Source: Nocardioides sp. GY 10127
GTDB lineage: Bacteria; Actinomycetota; Actinomycetes; Propionibacteriales; Nocardioidaceae
Direction: 5' to 3'
Assembly (NCBI RefSeq): GCF_004919085.1
Contig: NZ_STGL01000002.1
Location: forward strand, 1 to 64,000
Length of the DNA: 64,000 nucleotides
Of the stretch, positions 50,185 through 59,418 are shown piece after piece. The notes under the pieces are model-generated. The model ran no database searches and was not told the DNA's origin. It saw nothing but the letters and a program-made list of their open reading frames with translations. Within the stretch, counting starts at the first letter, position 1, and each line of letters opens with the position of its first letter. Position numbers and translations under genes: made by a program.

Positions 50185-50882
50185 GCGCGTGCTCCTTCGT
50201 GGTGCGGGTGGGGCTGGGTCCGCGCGGCGTCCTCGAGGTCGTGGACGCGGGCGCTGACGCGCCACCAGGTCACGAAGCCCCACACGACGAACAGCGCGTA
50301 GAAGAGGTACATGAAGGCGGTCGGGTAGTAGCCGGCCCGGACCAGGGTGGTGACGCCGACGACGTCGACGGCGATCCACACCAGCCAGAACTCGACCCAG
50401 CCGCGGGCCATCCCGTAGGTGGCGAGCATCGACCCGGCGAGGATCCACGCCTCGGTGGCCGGCGAGTAGGAGCCGATGACGCCGAGCAGGGCGTAGCAGG
50501 CGACGTAGCCGACGACCGCCAGGCCGACCAGCGCCAGCCGCTCCCGGCCGCTCGCCCAGCGCGGCGCGACGGCACCGCCGTCGTCCGCCCCCCGGGCGTG
50601 GCTCCAGCGCCACCAGCCGTACACGGCGACGGCCGCGAACATGAGCTGGCGACCGGCCTGGCCCCAGAGCGGCTCCTCGGTCACGTGCCCGACCTGGCCG
50701 CCGAGGAAGACGGTGAAGAGGAGGACGTTGCCCACCAGCCCGACGGGCCAGGCCCACACGAGCCGACGCATGCCGAGCAGCGCGCTGGCCAGCCCGAAGA
50801 GGTTGCCGACGACCTCCCGGACGCTCAGGACGCCGCCGTGGACGCTGATCGTGCCCTCGAGGAGCCACTCGACCGGGTTCAC
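50181..50882 (-). CDS. ribM: PnuC-like transporter, probable riboflavin importer RibM
   Basis: A 233-residue membrane protein with about 7 helices of the PnuC fold: [34 protein letters not shown], then [13 protein letters not shown], later [40 protein letters not shown]. PnuC proteins carry nicotinamide riboside, but the PnuC homologs inside actinobacterial rib operons (RibM of Corynebacterium and Streptomyces davawensis) import riboflavin. Its position between ribE and ribBA under an FMN riboswitch supports that. GTG 50882 overlaps the ribE stop. Confidence 0.85.
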   Translation of the reverse strand: MNPVEWLLEGTISVHGGVLSVREVVGNLFGLASALLGMRRLVWAWPVGLVGNVLLFTVFLGGQVGHVTEEPLWGQAGRQLMFAAVAVYGWWRWSHARGADDGGAVAPRWASGRERLALVGLAVVGYVACYALLGVIGSYSPATEAWILAGSMLATYGMARGWVEFWLVWIAVDVVGVTTLVRAGYYPTAFMYLFYALFVVWGFVTWWRVSARVHDLEDAARTQPHPHHEGARA

Positions 50883-51508
50883 GACGGCTCGCCGCCCAGC
50901 CGGTGCGCGAGCAGCCGCTCGACGTGCTTGGCGATGACGTCGACCTCGAGGTTGACCCGGTCGCCGACGGCGCGGGTGCCCAGCACCGTGCGGGCCAGCG
51001 TCTCGGGGATGAGGCTCACGGTGAAGGACGTCTCGCCGGCGTCGACGACGGTGAGGCTGACCCCGTCGACGGTGATCGAGCCCTTCTCCACGACGTAGCG
51101 CGCCAGCTCGGCGGGCAGCGAGACCTCGACGACCTCCCAGTGCTCGCTGGGGGTGCGGGCGAGGATCTCGCCGGCACCGTCGACGTGGCCCTGGACGATG
51201 TGGCCGCCCAGTCGCTTCTCGGCGGTCACGGCGCGCTCGAGGTTGACCGCGTCGCCGGGCGCGACGCCGGAGAGGCTGGTGCGACGCAGGGTCTCGGCCA
51301 TGACGTCGGCGGTGAACGAGTCGATCGGGCCGTCGGGGTCGGAGGCCAGCGCCTCCACGACGGTGAGGCAGCAGCCGTTGACGGCGATCGAGTCGCCCAG
51401 GCCGGTGCCCTCGAGCACCAGGGGCCCACGAACAGTGAGCCGGGCCGCGTCGCCGGTGTCGGTGACGTCGACGACCGTGCCGAGCTCCTCGACGATGCCG
51501 GTGAACAT
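50879..51508 (-). CDS. ribE: Riboflavin synthase alpha chain
   Basis: A 209-residue protein built of two similar lumazine-binding barrels. The first opens [15 protein letters not shown] and contains [13 protein letters not shown]; the second contains [17 protein letters not shown] and [15 protein letters not shown]. It dismutates two lumazine molecules to riboflavin. It starts with ATG 51508, one base from the ribD stop. Confidence 0.95.
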   Translation of the reverse strand: MFTGIVEELGTVVDVTDTGDAARLTVRGPLVLEGTGLGDSIAVNGCCLTVVEALASDPDGPIDSFTADVMAETLRRTSLSGVAPGDAVNLERAVTAEKRLGGHIVQGHVDGAGEILARTPSEHWEVVEVSLPAELARYVVEKGSITVDGVSLTVVDAGETSFTVSLIPETLARTVLGTRAVGDRVNLEVDVIAKHVERLLAHRLGGEPS

Positions 51509-51509
51509 C

Positions 51510-52604
51510 TCAGTGGTCTCCTTCTCGGGTGACGGCGACGGGGACGCCGTCCGTGCGCAGGGTGAAGCGGACGTCGGGGGTCTCCCCCGCGACGACGGGC
51601 TCGAGGACGGCGACGTCCACGACCCGGGGGCGGTAGGCGTCGGTGATGGTGCCGATGCCGAGGTCGGCCACGGCCGAGCGGCCGCCGCCGAGCAGGAACG
51701 GGGCGGTGTAGCAGACGATCTCGTCCACGAGCCCCGCGCGGAGGAAGGCTCCGGCCAGGGTCGGGCCGCCCTCCAGGAAGACGTGCTGGCGGTCGAGCGC
51801 GAAGAGCCGGTCGAGGGCCTCGCGCGGGTCGCGCGTGCGCAGCAGGACGGTCTCGGCGTCGCCGTTGAGGACGCGCGCGGTGGCCGGCACCTCGCGCAGG
51901 CCCATGACGGCGCGCAGCGGCTGGTGCGGCAGCGGGTTCGCGTCGGAGTCGCGGACGGTGAGCAGCGGGTCGTCGTCCAGGATCGTGCCGGTGCCGACCA
52001 GCATGGTGTCGGCGAGGGCCCGCAGACGGTGGGTGTCGAGGCGGCTCGCGGTGCCCGAGACCCAGCGGCTGGTGCCGTCCGGGGCGGCCGAGCGGCCGTC
52101 GAGGGTGGCCGCGAGCTTCCAGGTGACGAAGGGCCGGCCGTGCTCCACGGCGAACGTCCACACCTCGTTGAGCAGGCGCGACTCCTCGGCGAGCAGGCCG
52201 GACTCCACCTCGACGCCGGCCGCGCGCAGGGTCGACGCCCCGCCGGCGGCCACGGGGTTCGGGTCCGACTGGGCGTGGACGACGCGGGCGACCCCGGCGC
52301 CGAGCAGCACCTGTGCGCACGGGCCGGTGCGGCCCGTGTGGTTGCACGGCTCCAGCGTGACCACGGCGGTGGCTCCCCGGACGTCGACGCCGGCGGCCGC
52401 GGCCCGGGCCAGGGCGTCCGCCTCGGCGTGCGCGGTGCCCGCCCCGCGGTGGAAGCCCTCGGCCAGGACGTCGCCGGCCGGGCTCAGCAGCACGCAGCCG
52501 ACGCGCGGGTTCGGGCCGAGCGGCACGCCAGGAGTCGCCGCGAGCGCGAGGGCGCGCCGCATGGCGGCCGTCTCGGCCTCTCGGCGCTGCTCCTGCGCTG
52601 TCAT
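51510..52604 (-). CDS. ribD: Bifunctional pyrimidine deaminase/reductase
   Basis: A 364-residue fusion. The deaminase domain has the zinc-binding TAHAEADALARA (His-Ala-Glu) near residue 48 and VTLEPCNHTGRTGPCAQVLL (Cys ligands) near residue 70. The reductase domain starts at about residue 150 (PFVTWKLAATLDGRSA) and has FLEGGPTLAGAFLRAGLVDEIVCY. It performs the second and third steps after GTP cyclohydrolase II. ATG 52604 is the first gene after the FMN riboswitch; the longer frame passes through the riboswitch and is not real. Confidence 0.94.
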   Translation of the reverse strand: MTAQEQRREAETAAMRRALALAATPGVPLGPNPRVGCVLLSPAGDVLAEGFHRGAGTAHAEADALARAAAAGVDVRGATAVVTLEPCNHTGRTGPCAQVLLGAGVARVVHAQSDPNPVAAGGASTLRAAGVEVESGLLAEESRLLNEVWTFAVEHGRPFVTWKLAATLDGRSAAPDGTSRWVSGTASRLDTHRLRALADTMLVGTGTILDDDPLLTVRDSDANPLPHQPLRAVMGLREVPATARVLNGDAETVLLRTRDPREALDRLFALDRQHVFLEGGPTLAGAFLRAGLVDEIVCYTAPFLLGGGRSAVADLGIGTITDAYRPRVVDVAVLEPVVAGETPDVRFTLRTDGVPVAVTREGDH

Positions 52605-52723
52605 GGTGCGTCCGTCCGTCCGGGCCCGCGAGATCCGGGGCTGCGCAGGAACGGTGGCCGCACCCGTCGACGGCTGCCGGGCGCGGTGGCACGGGGCGGG
52701 ACGTCGACGGCGAGTCCACTGCT

Positions 52724-52849
52724 GCGTGCGCTTCCCATCCGGACTCTCACCGTCGGTCCAGGAGTTCCACCTGGTCAACCGGTCACTGGCTGTGACCGGG
52801 TCGCGGACTTTCACCGCCGGCTCGGACTTTCACCGACCCCAGAGCACGC
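52724..52849 (-). promoter_or_regulatory. FMN riboswitch (RFN element)
   Basis: On the minus strand the conserved RFN blocks follow in order: GGGGTCGGTGAAAGTCCGA, GGCGGTGAAAGTCCGCGACCC, a variable arm, GGTGGAACTCC, GACGGTGAGAGTCCGGATGG and GGGAAGC. The closing P1 stem pairs GCGTGC (52844-52849, minus) with GCACGC (52724-52729, minus). It lies 120 bases upstream of the ribD start. FMN binding should reduce expression of ribD-ribE-ribM-ribBA-ribH. No clear terminator is seen after it, so control of translation initiation is likely. Confidence 0.95.
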
Positions 52850-52953
52850 GAGCGTGATGCTTGCTCGTCACCCGTAGTCAACCACGGTGGCCGAGGTTTG
52901 TTCCCGCCGGGTACGTCACACGGGTCGGTCCAGGTCTCGGTCCGGAGGCCGAC

Positions 52954-53442
52954 TCAGGCAGCGGGCCGGCCGTAGCGCGCGAGGACGACCTCCAGGCGGT
53001 CGTCGGACCCGGGGGTGCGCGCGACGTAGCCGCCCGGAGCGTCCAGCGCCTCGCCCTGCTCGGCGGCGAACGCCTCCAGGTGGTCGACGAGCTCGGGCGG
53101 CAGCTGGGGCGTGCGGCCGACAGCGCGCGCGACGTCCAGGCCGTGGAGCGTGAGCTCCGTCGTCCACACCGGCGTCTGCGGGTGGTCGAGAAGGTGACGC
53201 TCCCACACCCGCAGGACGTCGGCGGTCTCGTCGTCCACGCCCGTGGTCGCCAGCACGCGCAGGTGGTCGTCCAGCACGTGCGTGACCACGTCGCTCACGC
53301 TCCAGCCGGGGCAGGCGCCGACCGGCAGGTCGAGGTCGACCGCGCCCAGGCCCGTGGTCGCGGCCCGGAAGAGGTCGGCGGCCACCGCGTAGGGCGCCAG
53401 GGAGAAGGGGACCGCGGAGTCGGGGCCCGGCACGGACGTCAC
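52954..53442 (-). CDS. Maleylpyruvate isomerase/mycothiol-transferase-like (DinB-like fold) protein
   Basis: A 162-residue protein. [21 protein letters not shown] near residue 45 resembles the N-terminal metal-binding motif of the mycothiol-dependent maleylpyruvate isomerase family, which uses histidines around a helical bundle; [16 protein letters not shown] near residue 95 matches the later HxWDxA region in altered form. It starts with GTG 53442 overlapping the rpe stop by 4 bases, so it is cotranscribed with rpe. Function is unknown; mycothiol-dependent chemistry is a fair guess. Confidence 0.6.
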   Translation of the reverse strand: MTSVPGPDSAVPFSLAPYAVAADLFRAATTGLGAVDLDLPVGACPGWSVSDVVTHVLDDHLRVLATTGVDDETADVLRVWERHLLDHPQTPVWTTELTLHGLDVARAVGRTPQLPPELVDHLEAFAAEQGEALDAPGGYVARTPGSDDRLEVVLARYGRPAA

Positions 53443-54116
53443 GCCTGCTCACCCGCAGGCAGGACCGCGGCGGCCTTCTCCCGCAGCGCGTTGACCATTG
53501 CGTCGGGGTCCTCCGCGGAGTACACCGCCGAGCCGGCCACGAACGTGTCGGCTCCCGCCTCCGCGCAGCGCTCGATCGTCTCCAGCGACACCCCGCCGTC
53601 CACCTGGAGCAGGAGCTCCAGGCCGTGGCGGTCCAGCAGCGCCCGCGCGCGGCGGATCTTCGGCACGACCAGGTCGAGGAACTTCTGGCCGCCGAAGCCC
53701 GGCTCCACCGTCATCAGCAGCAGCATGTCCAGCTCGCCGAGCATGTCCTCGTAGGGCTCCACCGGCGTGGCCGGGCGCAGCGCCATCGACGCCCGGCCGC
53801 CGGCCGCGCGGATCTCGCGGGCCAGGCGCACCGGGGCGGCCGCAGCCTCGACGTGGAAGGTGACCGACGTGGCGCCGGCCTCCACGTAGGCGGGCGCGTG
53901 CCGGTCCGGCTCCGCGATCATCAGGTGCGCGTCCAGCGGCAGGTCGGTGGCGCGGGAGAGCGCCTCCACCATCGTCGGCCCGAACGTCAGGTTCGGGACG
54001 AAGTGGTTGTCCATGACGTCCACGTGCACCATGTCGGCGCTCGGGATGCGCGCGACCTCGGCCCCGAGGGCGGCGAAGTCGGCGTTGAGGATGCTCGGCG
54101 TGATCTGGATGCCCAC
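53439..54116 (-). CDS. rpe: Ribulose-phosphate 3-epimerase
   Basis: A 225-residue TIM barrel that interconverts ribulose 5-phosphate and xylulose 5-phosphate in the pentose phosphate pathway. It has [17 protein letters not shown] at the start, [18 protein letters not shown] near residue 35 (catalytic Asp and metal ligands), [13 protein letters not shown] near 68 and [14 protein letters not shown] near 140. Length is normal. ATG 54116 is 12 bases from the lipid kinase end. Confidence 0.95.
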   Translation of the reverse strand: MGIQITPSILNADFAALGAEVARIPSADMVHVDVMDNHFVPNLTFGPTMVEALSRATDLPLDAHLMIAEPDRHAPAYVEAGATSVTFHVEAAAAPVRLAREIRAAGGRASMALRPATPVEPYEDMLGELDMLLLMTVEPGFGGQKFLDLVVPKIRRARALLDRHGLELLLQVDGGVSLETIERCAEAGADTFVAGSAVYSAEDPDAMVNALREKAAAVLPAGEQA

Positions 54117-54128
54117 GCCGTGATCCTG

Positions 54129-55154
54129 TCAGACGCGCAGCCTCGGACCCGCACCCCCGTGGCTCCCGTCGCCCCCCGGACCGGGGAGGTCGGGGCCGTC
54201 CCAGGTCGCGGCGCGGGAGGTCGTGGGCACGAGGACGTGCAGGGCGTTCCGCTCCACCCGGAACGTGCCCGGGGTGGTCGCCACCAGCTCGCCGTCGGCA
54301 TTCACCGGCATCGGCTCGTCGGTGTGGATGCGCACCGCCGGCGTGCGGACGTGGTGGACGAGCTCGTGCTCGACGAACCGTCCGTCCTTGAGGAAGCGCG
54401 CGATCGAGACGTGCTCGGTCAGCCGGCCGCGGCTGATCGCGTAGACGTCCAGGAGGTGGTCGTCGATCGAGGCGTCGGGGCCGACGAGGTTGCCTCCCCC
54501 GTGGCGCACCCCGTTGCCGATGGTCACCTGGAGGACGTCCTCGAGCTCCAGGGTGCCGTGGTCGCCCGCCGGGAACTCCAGACGGGCGGCGAAGCCGGGG
54601 GTGCCGCGGTAGGCCAGCAGCGTGGCGACCGGGTAGGCGAGCGGGCCGAGCCGACGCTTGAGCCGCGGGGTGAGGCGCTCGGTGACCGCCACCGAGAGGC
54701 CGACCGAGGCGGCGTTGAGGAACGAGTGGTCACCGGTGCGACCCAGGTCGACGTCCACCACGTGGCCCTCGACCAGCGTGCGGACCGCGCCGCGGAGGTC
54801 GTCCGGGATCTCGACGGTGCGAGCGAAGTCGTTGGCGGTGCCGAGCGGGAGGACGCCGAGCACCGTCGAGGTGCCCGCCACCCGGTGGGCGGCGGCGGTG
54901 ACGCTGCCGTCCCCGCCGCCGACGACCAGCAGGTCCGGCCGCTCCGAGAGCGCCTGCTCGAGGGCGACCCCGAGGCCGCGGCCGTCAGCGAGGACGCGCA
55001 GGTGGGCGTGCTCCCACCCGGCCGCCTCGAGCTGGGCGCGGACCTTGGCGGCCGCCCCCGGCGCGCGCCTGGCGCGGGCGTTCAGCAGGACCGTCACCGA
55101 GCCGAAACGGCGGTGCCGGTGCAGGGTCGGGGTGCTGGGCTGCTCGCTGGGCAT
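54129..55154 (-). CDS. Diacylglycerol/sphingosine kinase-like lipid kinase (DagK/YegS family)
   Basis: A 341-residue protein of the DAGK catalytic domain family. The nucleotide-binding GGGDGSVTAAAH is near residue 78 and LGVLPLGTANDFART near residue 100, both diagnostic. A C-terminal beta-rich domain follows with LNAASVGLSVAVTERL. Bacterial members phosphorylate diacylglycerol or related lipids at the membrane. A structured 426-base untranslated stretch precedes it on the minus strand. Confidence 0.88.
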   Translation of the reverse strand: MPSEQPSTPTLHRHRRFGSVTVLLNARARRAPGAAAKVRAQLEAAGWEHAHLRVLADGRGLGVALEQALSERPDLLVVGGGDGSVTAAAHRVAGTSTVLGVLPLGTANDFARTVEIPDDLRGAVRTLVEGHVVDVDLGRTGDHSFLNAASVGLSVAVTERLTPRLKRRLGPLAYPVATLLAYRGTPGFAARLEFPAGDHGTLELEDVLQVTIGNGVRHGGGNLVGPDASIDDHLLDVYAISRGRLTEHVSIARFLKDGRFVEHELVHHVRTPAVRIHTDEPMPVNADGELVATTPGTFRVERNALHVLVPTTSRAATWDGPDLPGPGGDGSHGGAGPRLRV

Positions 55155-55580
55155 GCCACCACGCTAGGCAGGGCCGCCGCCGCGCGGCTGAGCCCGATCT
55201 GTGCCGAGCCTGTGAGCCGCGACTGTGAGCTGGCGTGCGGGACGGGGGCGGGTCAGAGACTCTCGCCCGGGAGGTGCCGGACCCAGCCGGCGGGGACCGA
55301 CCGACACCCCGTCCGGGACCCGGCCCTCGCGGACACCAGGCGGCTGGAGCCTGGCACCGCACGGGCCGGACGCCGGACGGGGCACCCACGGACATGGGTG
55401 TCGGTCGTACAGCCGTCTGCTCTCGTTCCCCGCCCCGACCACCAGGGTCGGGCTCCTCCGCGGGGACGTGGATCGCGCGGCTCCTCGATCACAGGTAGGA
55501 AGCTACGGATGCTGCTTGAGTGCCCGCTGAGAGCACACCTGGGGTTTACCTGTGGACGTGGCCGGGCCGCGTGTCCGTGC
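55155..55580. other. Non-coding interval between lipid kinase and LigD-type genes
   Basis: A 426-base gap. Short frames exist on both strands, but none has a ribosome site or recognisable protein features. The nested inverted repeats listed above are the only structure that I see. Confidence 0.5.
55298..55407. repeat. Nested inverted repeats, possible structured RNA
   Basis: The outer arms are 55298-55309 and 55396-55407 (12 of 12). Inside, 55311-55326 and 55363-55378 pair at 13 of 16, and CCAGGC/GCCTGG at 55336-55354 closes a 7-base loop. CACCC at 55383-55387 can pair with the same GGGTG (55396-55400) as the outer arm, so two foldings compete. It is 144-253 bases upstream of the lipid kinase start and downstream of the LigD-type gene. 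Confidence 0.5.
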
Positions 55581-56558
55581 TCACGCGTCCTCCGCGTCCG
55601 CCCCCGGCTCTCCTCCCGGCGGGGCGTCACCGGCCGCCTCGTCCCGCGCCGCCCACTCCAGCAGGGGCGCCAGGTCGAACGGGTGGTCGTCGATGTCGGC
55701 CATGAGGTCGCCCAGGTCGGCGAACCGGGACGGCACCGTGGCGATGGTGAGGTCGCGCGGGTCCGCGTCGGGCACCTCGTCCCAGCGCAGGGGCGTGGAG
55801 ACCCGGGCGTCGGGCACGCCCCGCACGGAGTAGGCCGCGGCGATGGTGTGGTCCCGGGTGTTCTGGTTCCAGTCGAGGAAGACCGCCGCCGGGTCCCGGT
55901 CCTTCGTCCACCACGTCGTCGTCGCCTCGGGGGTGCGCCGCTCCACCTCCCGGGCGAACGCCCGGGCTGCGCGCCGCACGTCGGCGAAGCCGTGCGCCGG
56001 GGGCACCCGCACGTACACGTGCAGGCCCTTGCTCCCGGACGTCTTGGGGTACCCCACCGCACCGAGCTCGGCGAGGACCTCCTCCACGACCCCGGCGACG
56101 CGCTGCACCGTCGCGTAGTCGCACGCCGGGCCCGGGTCGAGGTCGATGCGCCACTCGTCGGGCTCCTCGGTGTGCCCGCGCCTGCTGTTCCAGGGGTGGA
56201 ACTCCACCGTCGACATCTGCACCGCCCAGATGACGGCGCCGAGCTCGGTCACGCACAGCTCGTCGGCCGTCCGGTTCCACCGCGGGAAGTGCAGCTGCAC
56301 GGTCTCCACCCACGGCGGGGCCCCGGCCGGCAGCCGCTTCTGGTGCACCTTCGGCCCGTCGAGGCCCTTCGGGTAGCGGTGCAGCATGCACGGCCGTTCC
56401 CACAGGGCGTTCACGATGCCCGGACCCACCGCGAGGTAGTACTCGACCAGGTCCAGCTTCGTCGCCCCCGTCGCCGGGAAGTAGACGCGGTCAGGGTTGC
56501 TCACCCGGACCACGCGGTCGTCCACCTCGATCTCGACGGACGGGGGCTTGGTGGGCAT
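55581..56558 (-). CDS. LigD-type DNA polymerase/primase domain protein
   Basis: A 325-residue stand-alone polymerase domain of the archaeo-eukaryotic primase type, as found in LigD, the bacterial end-joining enzyme. It has RVSNPDRVYFPATGATKLDLVEYY near the start, WRIDLDPGPACDYATV (catalytic Asp pair, about residue 140), SGSKGLHVYVRVPP (about 165) and FLDWNQNTRDHTIAAAYSVR (about 225). There is no ligase or phosphoesterase domain. It may fill gaps at broken ends with Ku and a separate ligase, which are not in this window. It lies 5 bases past the isochorismatase stop and is probably cotranscribed. Confidence 0.9.
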   Translation of the reverse strand: MPTKPPSVEIEVDDRVVRVSNPDRVYFPATGATKLDLVEYYLAVGPGIVNALWERPCMLHRYPKGLDGPKVHQKRLPAGAPPWVETVQLHFPRWNRTADELCVTELGAVIWAVQMSTVEFHPWNSRRGHTEEPDEWRIDLDPGPACDYATVQRVAGVVEEVLAELGAVGYPKTSGSKGLHVYVRVPPAHGFADVRRAARAFAREVERRTPEATTTWWTKDRDPAAVFLDWNQNTRDHTIAAAYSVRGVPDARVSTPLRWDEVPDADPRDLTIATVPSRFADLGDLMADIDDHPFDLAPLLEWAARDEAAGDAPPGGEPGADAEDA

Positions 56559-56563
56559 GGTCG

Positions 56564-57367
56564 TCAGGCTAGTGGCGCGGACCGAGGCGTGGGCGCGTGT
56601 GCGGGGCCGAGCGCGGCGAGGAGGGCCGCGGCCGTCGTGGTGAAGCCGAAGCACTGGCGGACGTTGTACAGCGTGGCGTCGGTGCAGAACTGCGGCGAGG
56701 TGGTGCCCGACGCGTCCTGGACGAGGACGACGTCGTAGCCGAGGTTGGCCCCGTCGACCAGCGTGGCGAGGACGCACTGGTCGACGTTGACGCCCGCCAG
56801 CAGGAGGGTGTCGACCCGCAGGGTGCGCAGCACGGAGTCCAGCGGTGTGTCGACGAAGCCGCTCATCCGGTACTTGTCGACCACCACGTCCTGCGGCTCG
56901 ACGGTGAGCTCGTCGACCACGGCCGCCGCCCACGAGCCCGCCTCCAGGACGGGCGACCGGGCGGCGTTGGCCGTCGAGCCGAGCCCGACGCCCGTGCCCT
57001 CCGGGTCGTAGACGTGGCGCACGTTCGGCGGCAGGTTGGCCTGGTCGGGGCGGTTGCCCCAGCTCACCCACACCACCGGCACGCCCGCGCCCCGCAGCGC
57101 GGGCAGGAGGCCGGCCAGCACCGGGATGGGGGCGCGGGCGGGCGTCACGTCCACGCCGATCCCGGCCAGCCAGCCGTCGGGGTGGCAGAAGTCGTTCTGC
57201 ATGTCGACGACCAGGACGGCCGTGCGCGCCAGGTCGAGCGTGAGCGTGGCGGGCAGCGCCTCCACGCTCGCGGGACGCTCGGGGTTGGCCGGCCGGCGCA
57301 GGTCGACCCGGCCGGGGGCCAGGCCCCAGTCGTTACGCCGCAGGTGGGCGGGGGCAGCGGTGTCCAT
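56564..57367 (-). CDS. Isochorismatase-family cysteine hydrolase
   Basis: A 267-residue protein. The catalytic Asp is in LVVDMQNDFCHPDG (about residue 55), the Lys in VVDKYRMSGFVDTPLDSVLR (about 160) and the nucleophile Cys in LLAGVNVDQCVLATL (about 193). The N-terminal 45 residues are extra to the core. These enzymes hydrolyse amides or N-carbamoyl and ureido compounds; the substrate is unknown. ATG 57367 is chosen. It is divergent from a cupin gene, which may share the pathway. Confidence 0.85.
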   Translation of the reverse strand: MDTAAPAHLRRNDWGLAPGRVDLRRPANPERPASVEALPATLTLDLARTAVLVVDMQNDFCHPDGWLAGIGVDVTPARAPIPVLAGLLPALRGAGVPVVWVSWGNRPDQANLPPNVRHVYDPEGTGVGLGSTANAARSPVLEAGSWAAAVVDELTVEPQDVVVDKYRMSGFVDTPLDSVLRTLRVDTLLLAGVNVDQCVLATLVDGANLGYDVVLVQDASGTTSPQFCTDATLYNVRQCFGFTTTAAALLAALGPAHAPTPRSAPLA

Positions 57368-57530
57368 GGCGTCCTTCGTGCAGGGGGCGGGCCGGGGGCG
57401 ACCGGAGGGGCCGGGCGCGCTCCTGTATACCCTCGCGGGCAGGCACCGCGGGGCCCTCGCCCCGTCGACGTCACCGACGTCACGCCCGCTCAGCGTCGAG
57501 CAGCCCCTCCCGCACCGACCAGGAGCCTCC

Positions 57531-57962
57531 ATGAGCGGTCTGCCGCCCGTCGTCCGTCACCTCGACGACCTCACCGCCCACCTCATCTCCCCCGACGACA
57601 CCGTGCGCCTCGCCGCGCTGGCCGGGCCCGAGCAGGGCTCCTCGACCAGCGTGTTCCTGGAGGTCTGGGAGCCCGGCGGCGCCCAGCCGCTCAACTCGCA
57701 CGCCGACTCCGCCGAGATCTTCCTGGTCCTGCGCGGCAGTGCGCGGGCCTTCAGCGACGAGCACGAGGTCGACCTCGGCCCCGGGGACGTCCTCGTCCTC
57801 CAGCCGGGCTCCCAGCACCGCATCCTCAACACCAGCGCCACCGAGCGCCTCCACACGCTGACGGTGATGGCGAACGACGGCGGCTTCGCGCGCCTCGTCA
57901 CCGACGGCACGCCCGTGCCGCTGGACGCCGAGGACCGGGCGGCGCTGCTCGGCGACGCCTGA
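57531..57962 (+). CDS. Cupin domain-containing protein
   Basis: A 143-residue single cupin barrel. The first motif is NSHADSAEIFLVLRGSARAF (about residue 55) and the second is LGPGDVLVLQPGSQHRILNTS (about residue 80), giving possible metal ligands at His, Glu and His. The start ATG follows an AGGAG. Its 5' end is divergent from the isochorismatase gene, with 163 bases between. Function is unknown; the position suggests a related catabolic or sensing role. Confidence 0.82.
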   Translation: MSGLPPVVRHLDDLTAHLISPDDTVRLAALAGPEQGSSTSVFLEVWEPGGAQPLNSHADSAEIFLVLRGSARAFSDEHEVDLGPGDVLVLQPGSQHRILNTSATERLHTLTVMANDGGFARLVTDGTPVPLDAEDRAALLGDA

Positions 57963-57978
57963 GCAGACCGGGCCGGGC

Positions 57979-59418
57979 TCAGTCCTGGCGACGCAGCAGC
58001 GCGAGGAACATCGCGTCGGTCCCGTGCCGGTGCGGCCACAGCTGCACCGTGCCCGGGAGCGGCCCCGACGAGCCGGGCACGTGCGCGAAGGCCGGCGCCA
58101 GGTCGACCAGCGCGACGTCGCGGTGCTGGGCCAGCGTCCGCTCCACCACGTCCGCCGTCTCCGCGAGCACGGGCGAGCAGGTCGCGTAGAGCGCGACGCC
58201 GCCGGGGCGCAGGAGCCCCAGGGACGCCGAGAGCAGCCGCTGCTGGAGCATCACCAGCTCGAGGAGGTCCTCGGCGCGCCGGCGCCACCGTGCCTCGGGA
58301 CGCCGCCGCAGCGCGCCCAGGCCGGTGCAGGGGGCGTCGACGAGCACCCGGTCCAGCGAACCGGGCGCGAACGCCGGGCGCGTGCCGTCGCCGACCAGCA
58401 CGGCACCGGCGCCGGGCACCGGCGTCCCGTCGGCCAGCGTGAGGTTGCGGCGCACCAGGCCCGCGCGGTGCGGCTGCCGCTCGTGCGCCACCAGGACGGC
58501 CCCGCGCTGAGCCGCCAGCGCCGCGAGCAGCGCGCTCTTCCCGCCCGGGCCGGCGCAGAGGTCCACCCAGCGACCGTCGCGGCCCTCCAGCTCGGCACTG
58601 GCCAGGGCCTGCGCGACGAGCTGCGAGCCCTCGTCCTGGACGCCGGCGCGACCCTGCGCCACGGCCTCGACTGCCCCCGGGTCACCGCCGGACAGGTGCA
58701 CGCCGAAGGGCGAGAAGGTCGTCGGCTCCCCCGGCAGCTCCTCGCGGGTGGCCAGGCCGGGGCGCGCCACGAGCGTCACGCCGGGGGCCACGTTGTCGGC
58801 GGCGAGCAGGTCGGCCACGTCGTCCTCGGGCCGGCTCGCGGCGAGCGCCTTGCGGAGCTCGGCCACCACCCAGGCGGGGTGGGAGTGGACCAGGGCGTCG
58901 TGGGCGACGGGGTCGCCCGCCCTGTCGGGGGCCAGCTCGGCCAGCCACCCGTCGAGGTCGTGCTGGGCGGCCTTGCGCAGGACCGCGTTGGCGAACCCGG
59001 CGGCGCCCTGGTGGGCGACCGCGCGCACGAGGTCGACGGTGGTCGAGATCGCCGCGTGGGCGGGGACCCTCATCGACAGCAGCTGGTGGGTGCCGAGCCG
59101 GAGCGCGTCGAGCACCGGCGGGTCGAGCGTCCGCAGCCCGCGGGAGGCGCAGCGCGCGAGGACCGCGTCGTAGGTCGCCTGGCGGCGGATCGTGCCGCTG
59201 GCGAGCTCGGTGACGAAGGCGGCGTCGCGCCCCTCCAGCCCGTGCTTGCGCAGGACGGCGGGCAGCACCAGGTTCGTGTAGGCGTCCTGCGCCCGGACGG
59301 CGGTGAGGACCTCGTGGGCAGCGAGCCGTGCCGGGTCGGTGCGCGGCGGCCGGGGGCCGCTGGGGCGCTGCCCGGGGCGGGTGCCCCGGGGGCGCGGACG
59401 GGTGGGTCGGTCAGGCAC
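57979..59418 (-). CDS. rsmB: 16S rRNA (cytosine-967-C5)-methyltransferase
   Basis: A 479-residue RNA methyltransferase. An Arg/Pro-rich N-terminus of about 25 residues leads to a NusB-like domain (AHEVLTAVRAQDAYTNLVLPAVLRKHGL). The catalytic domain has VQDEGSQLVAQAL (about residue 265), WVDLCAGPGGKSALLAA (SAM binding), DRVLVDAPCTGLGALRRRPEARWRR with the PC motif, and YATCSPVLAETADVV with the second cysteine. It methylates position 967 of 16S rRNA. It overlaps the YjbR-like gene by 8 bases. Confidence 0.92.
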   Translation of the reverse strand: MPDRPTRPRPRGTRPGQRPSGPRPPRTDPARLAAHEVLTAVRAQDAYTNLVLPAVLRKHGLEGRDAAFVTELASGTIRRQATYDAVLARCASRGLRTLDPPVLDALRLGTHQLLSMRVPAHAAISTTVDLVRAVAHQGAAGFANAVLRKAAQHDLDGWLAELAPDRAGDPVAHDALVHSHPAWVVAELRKALAASRPEDDVADLLAADNVAPGVTLVARPGLATREELPGEPTTFSPFGVHLSGGDPGAVEAVAQGRAGVQDEGSQLVAQALASAELEGRDGRWVDLCAGPGGKSALLAALAAQRGAVLVAHERQPHRAGLVRRNLTLADGTPVPGAGAVLVGDGTRPAFAPGSLDRVLVDAPCTGLGALRRRPEARWRRRAEDLLELVMLQQRLLSASLGLLRPGGVALYATCSPVLAETADVVERTLAQHRDVALVDLAPAFAHVPGSSGPLPGTVQLWPHRHGTDAMFLALLRRQD

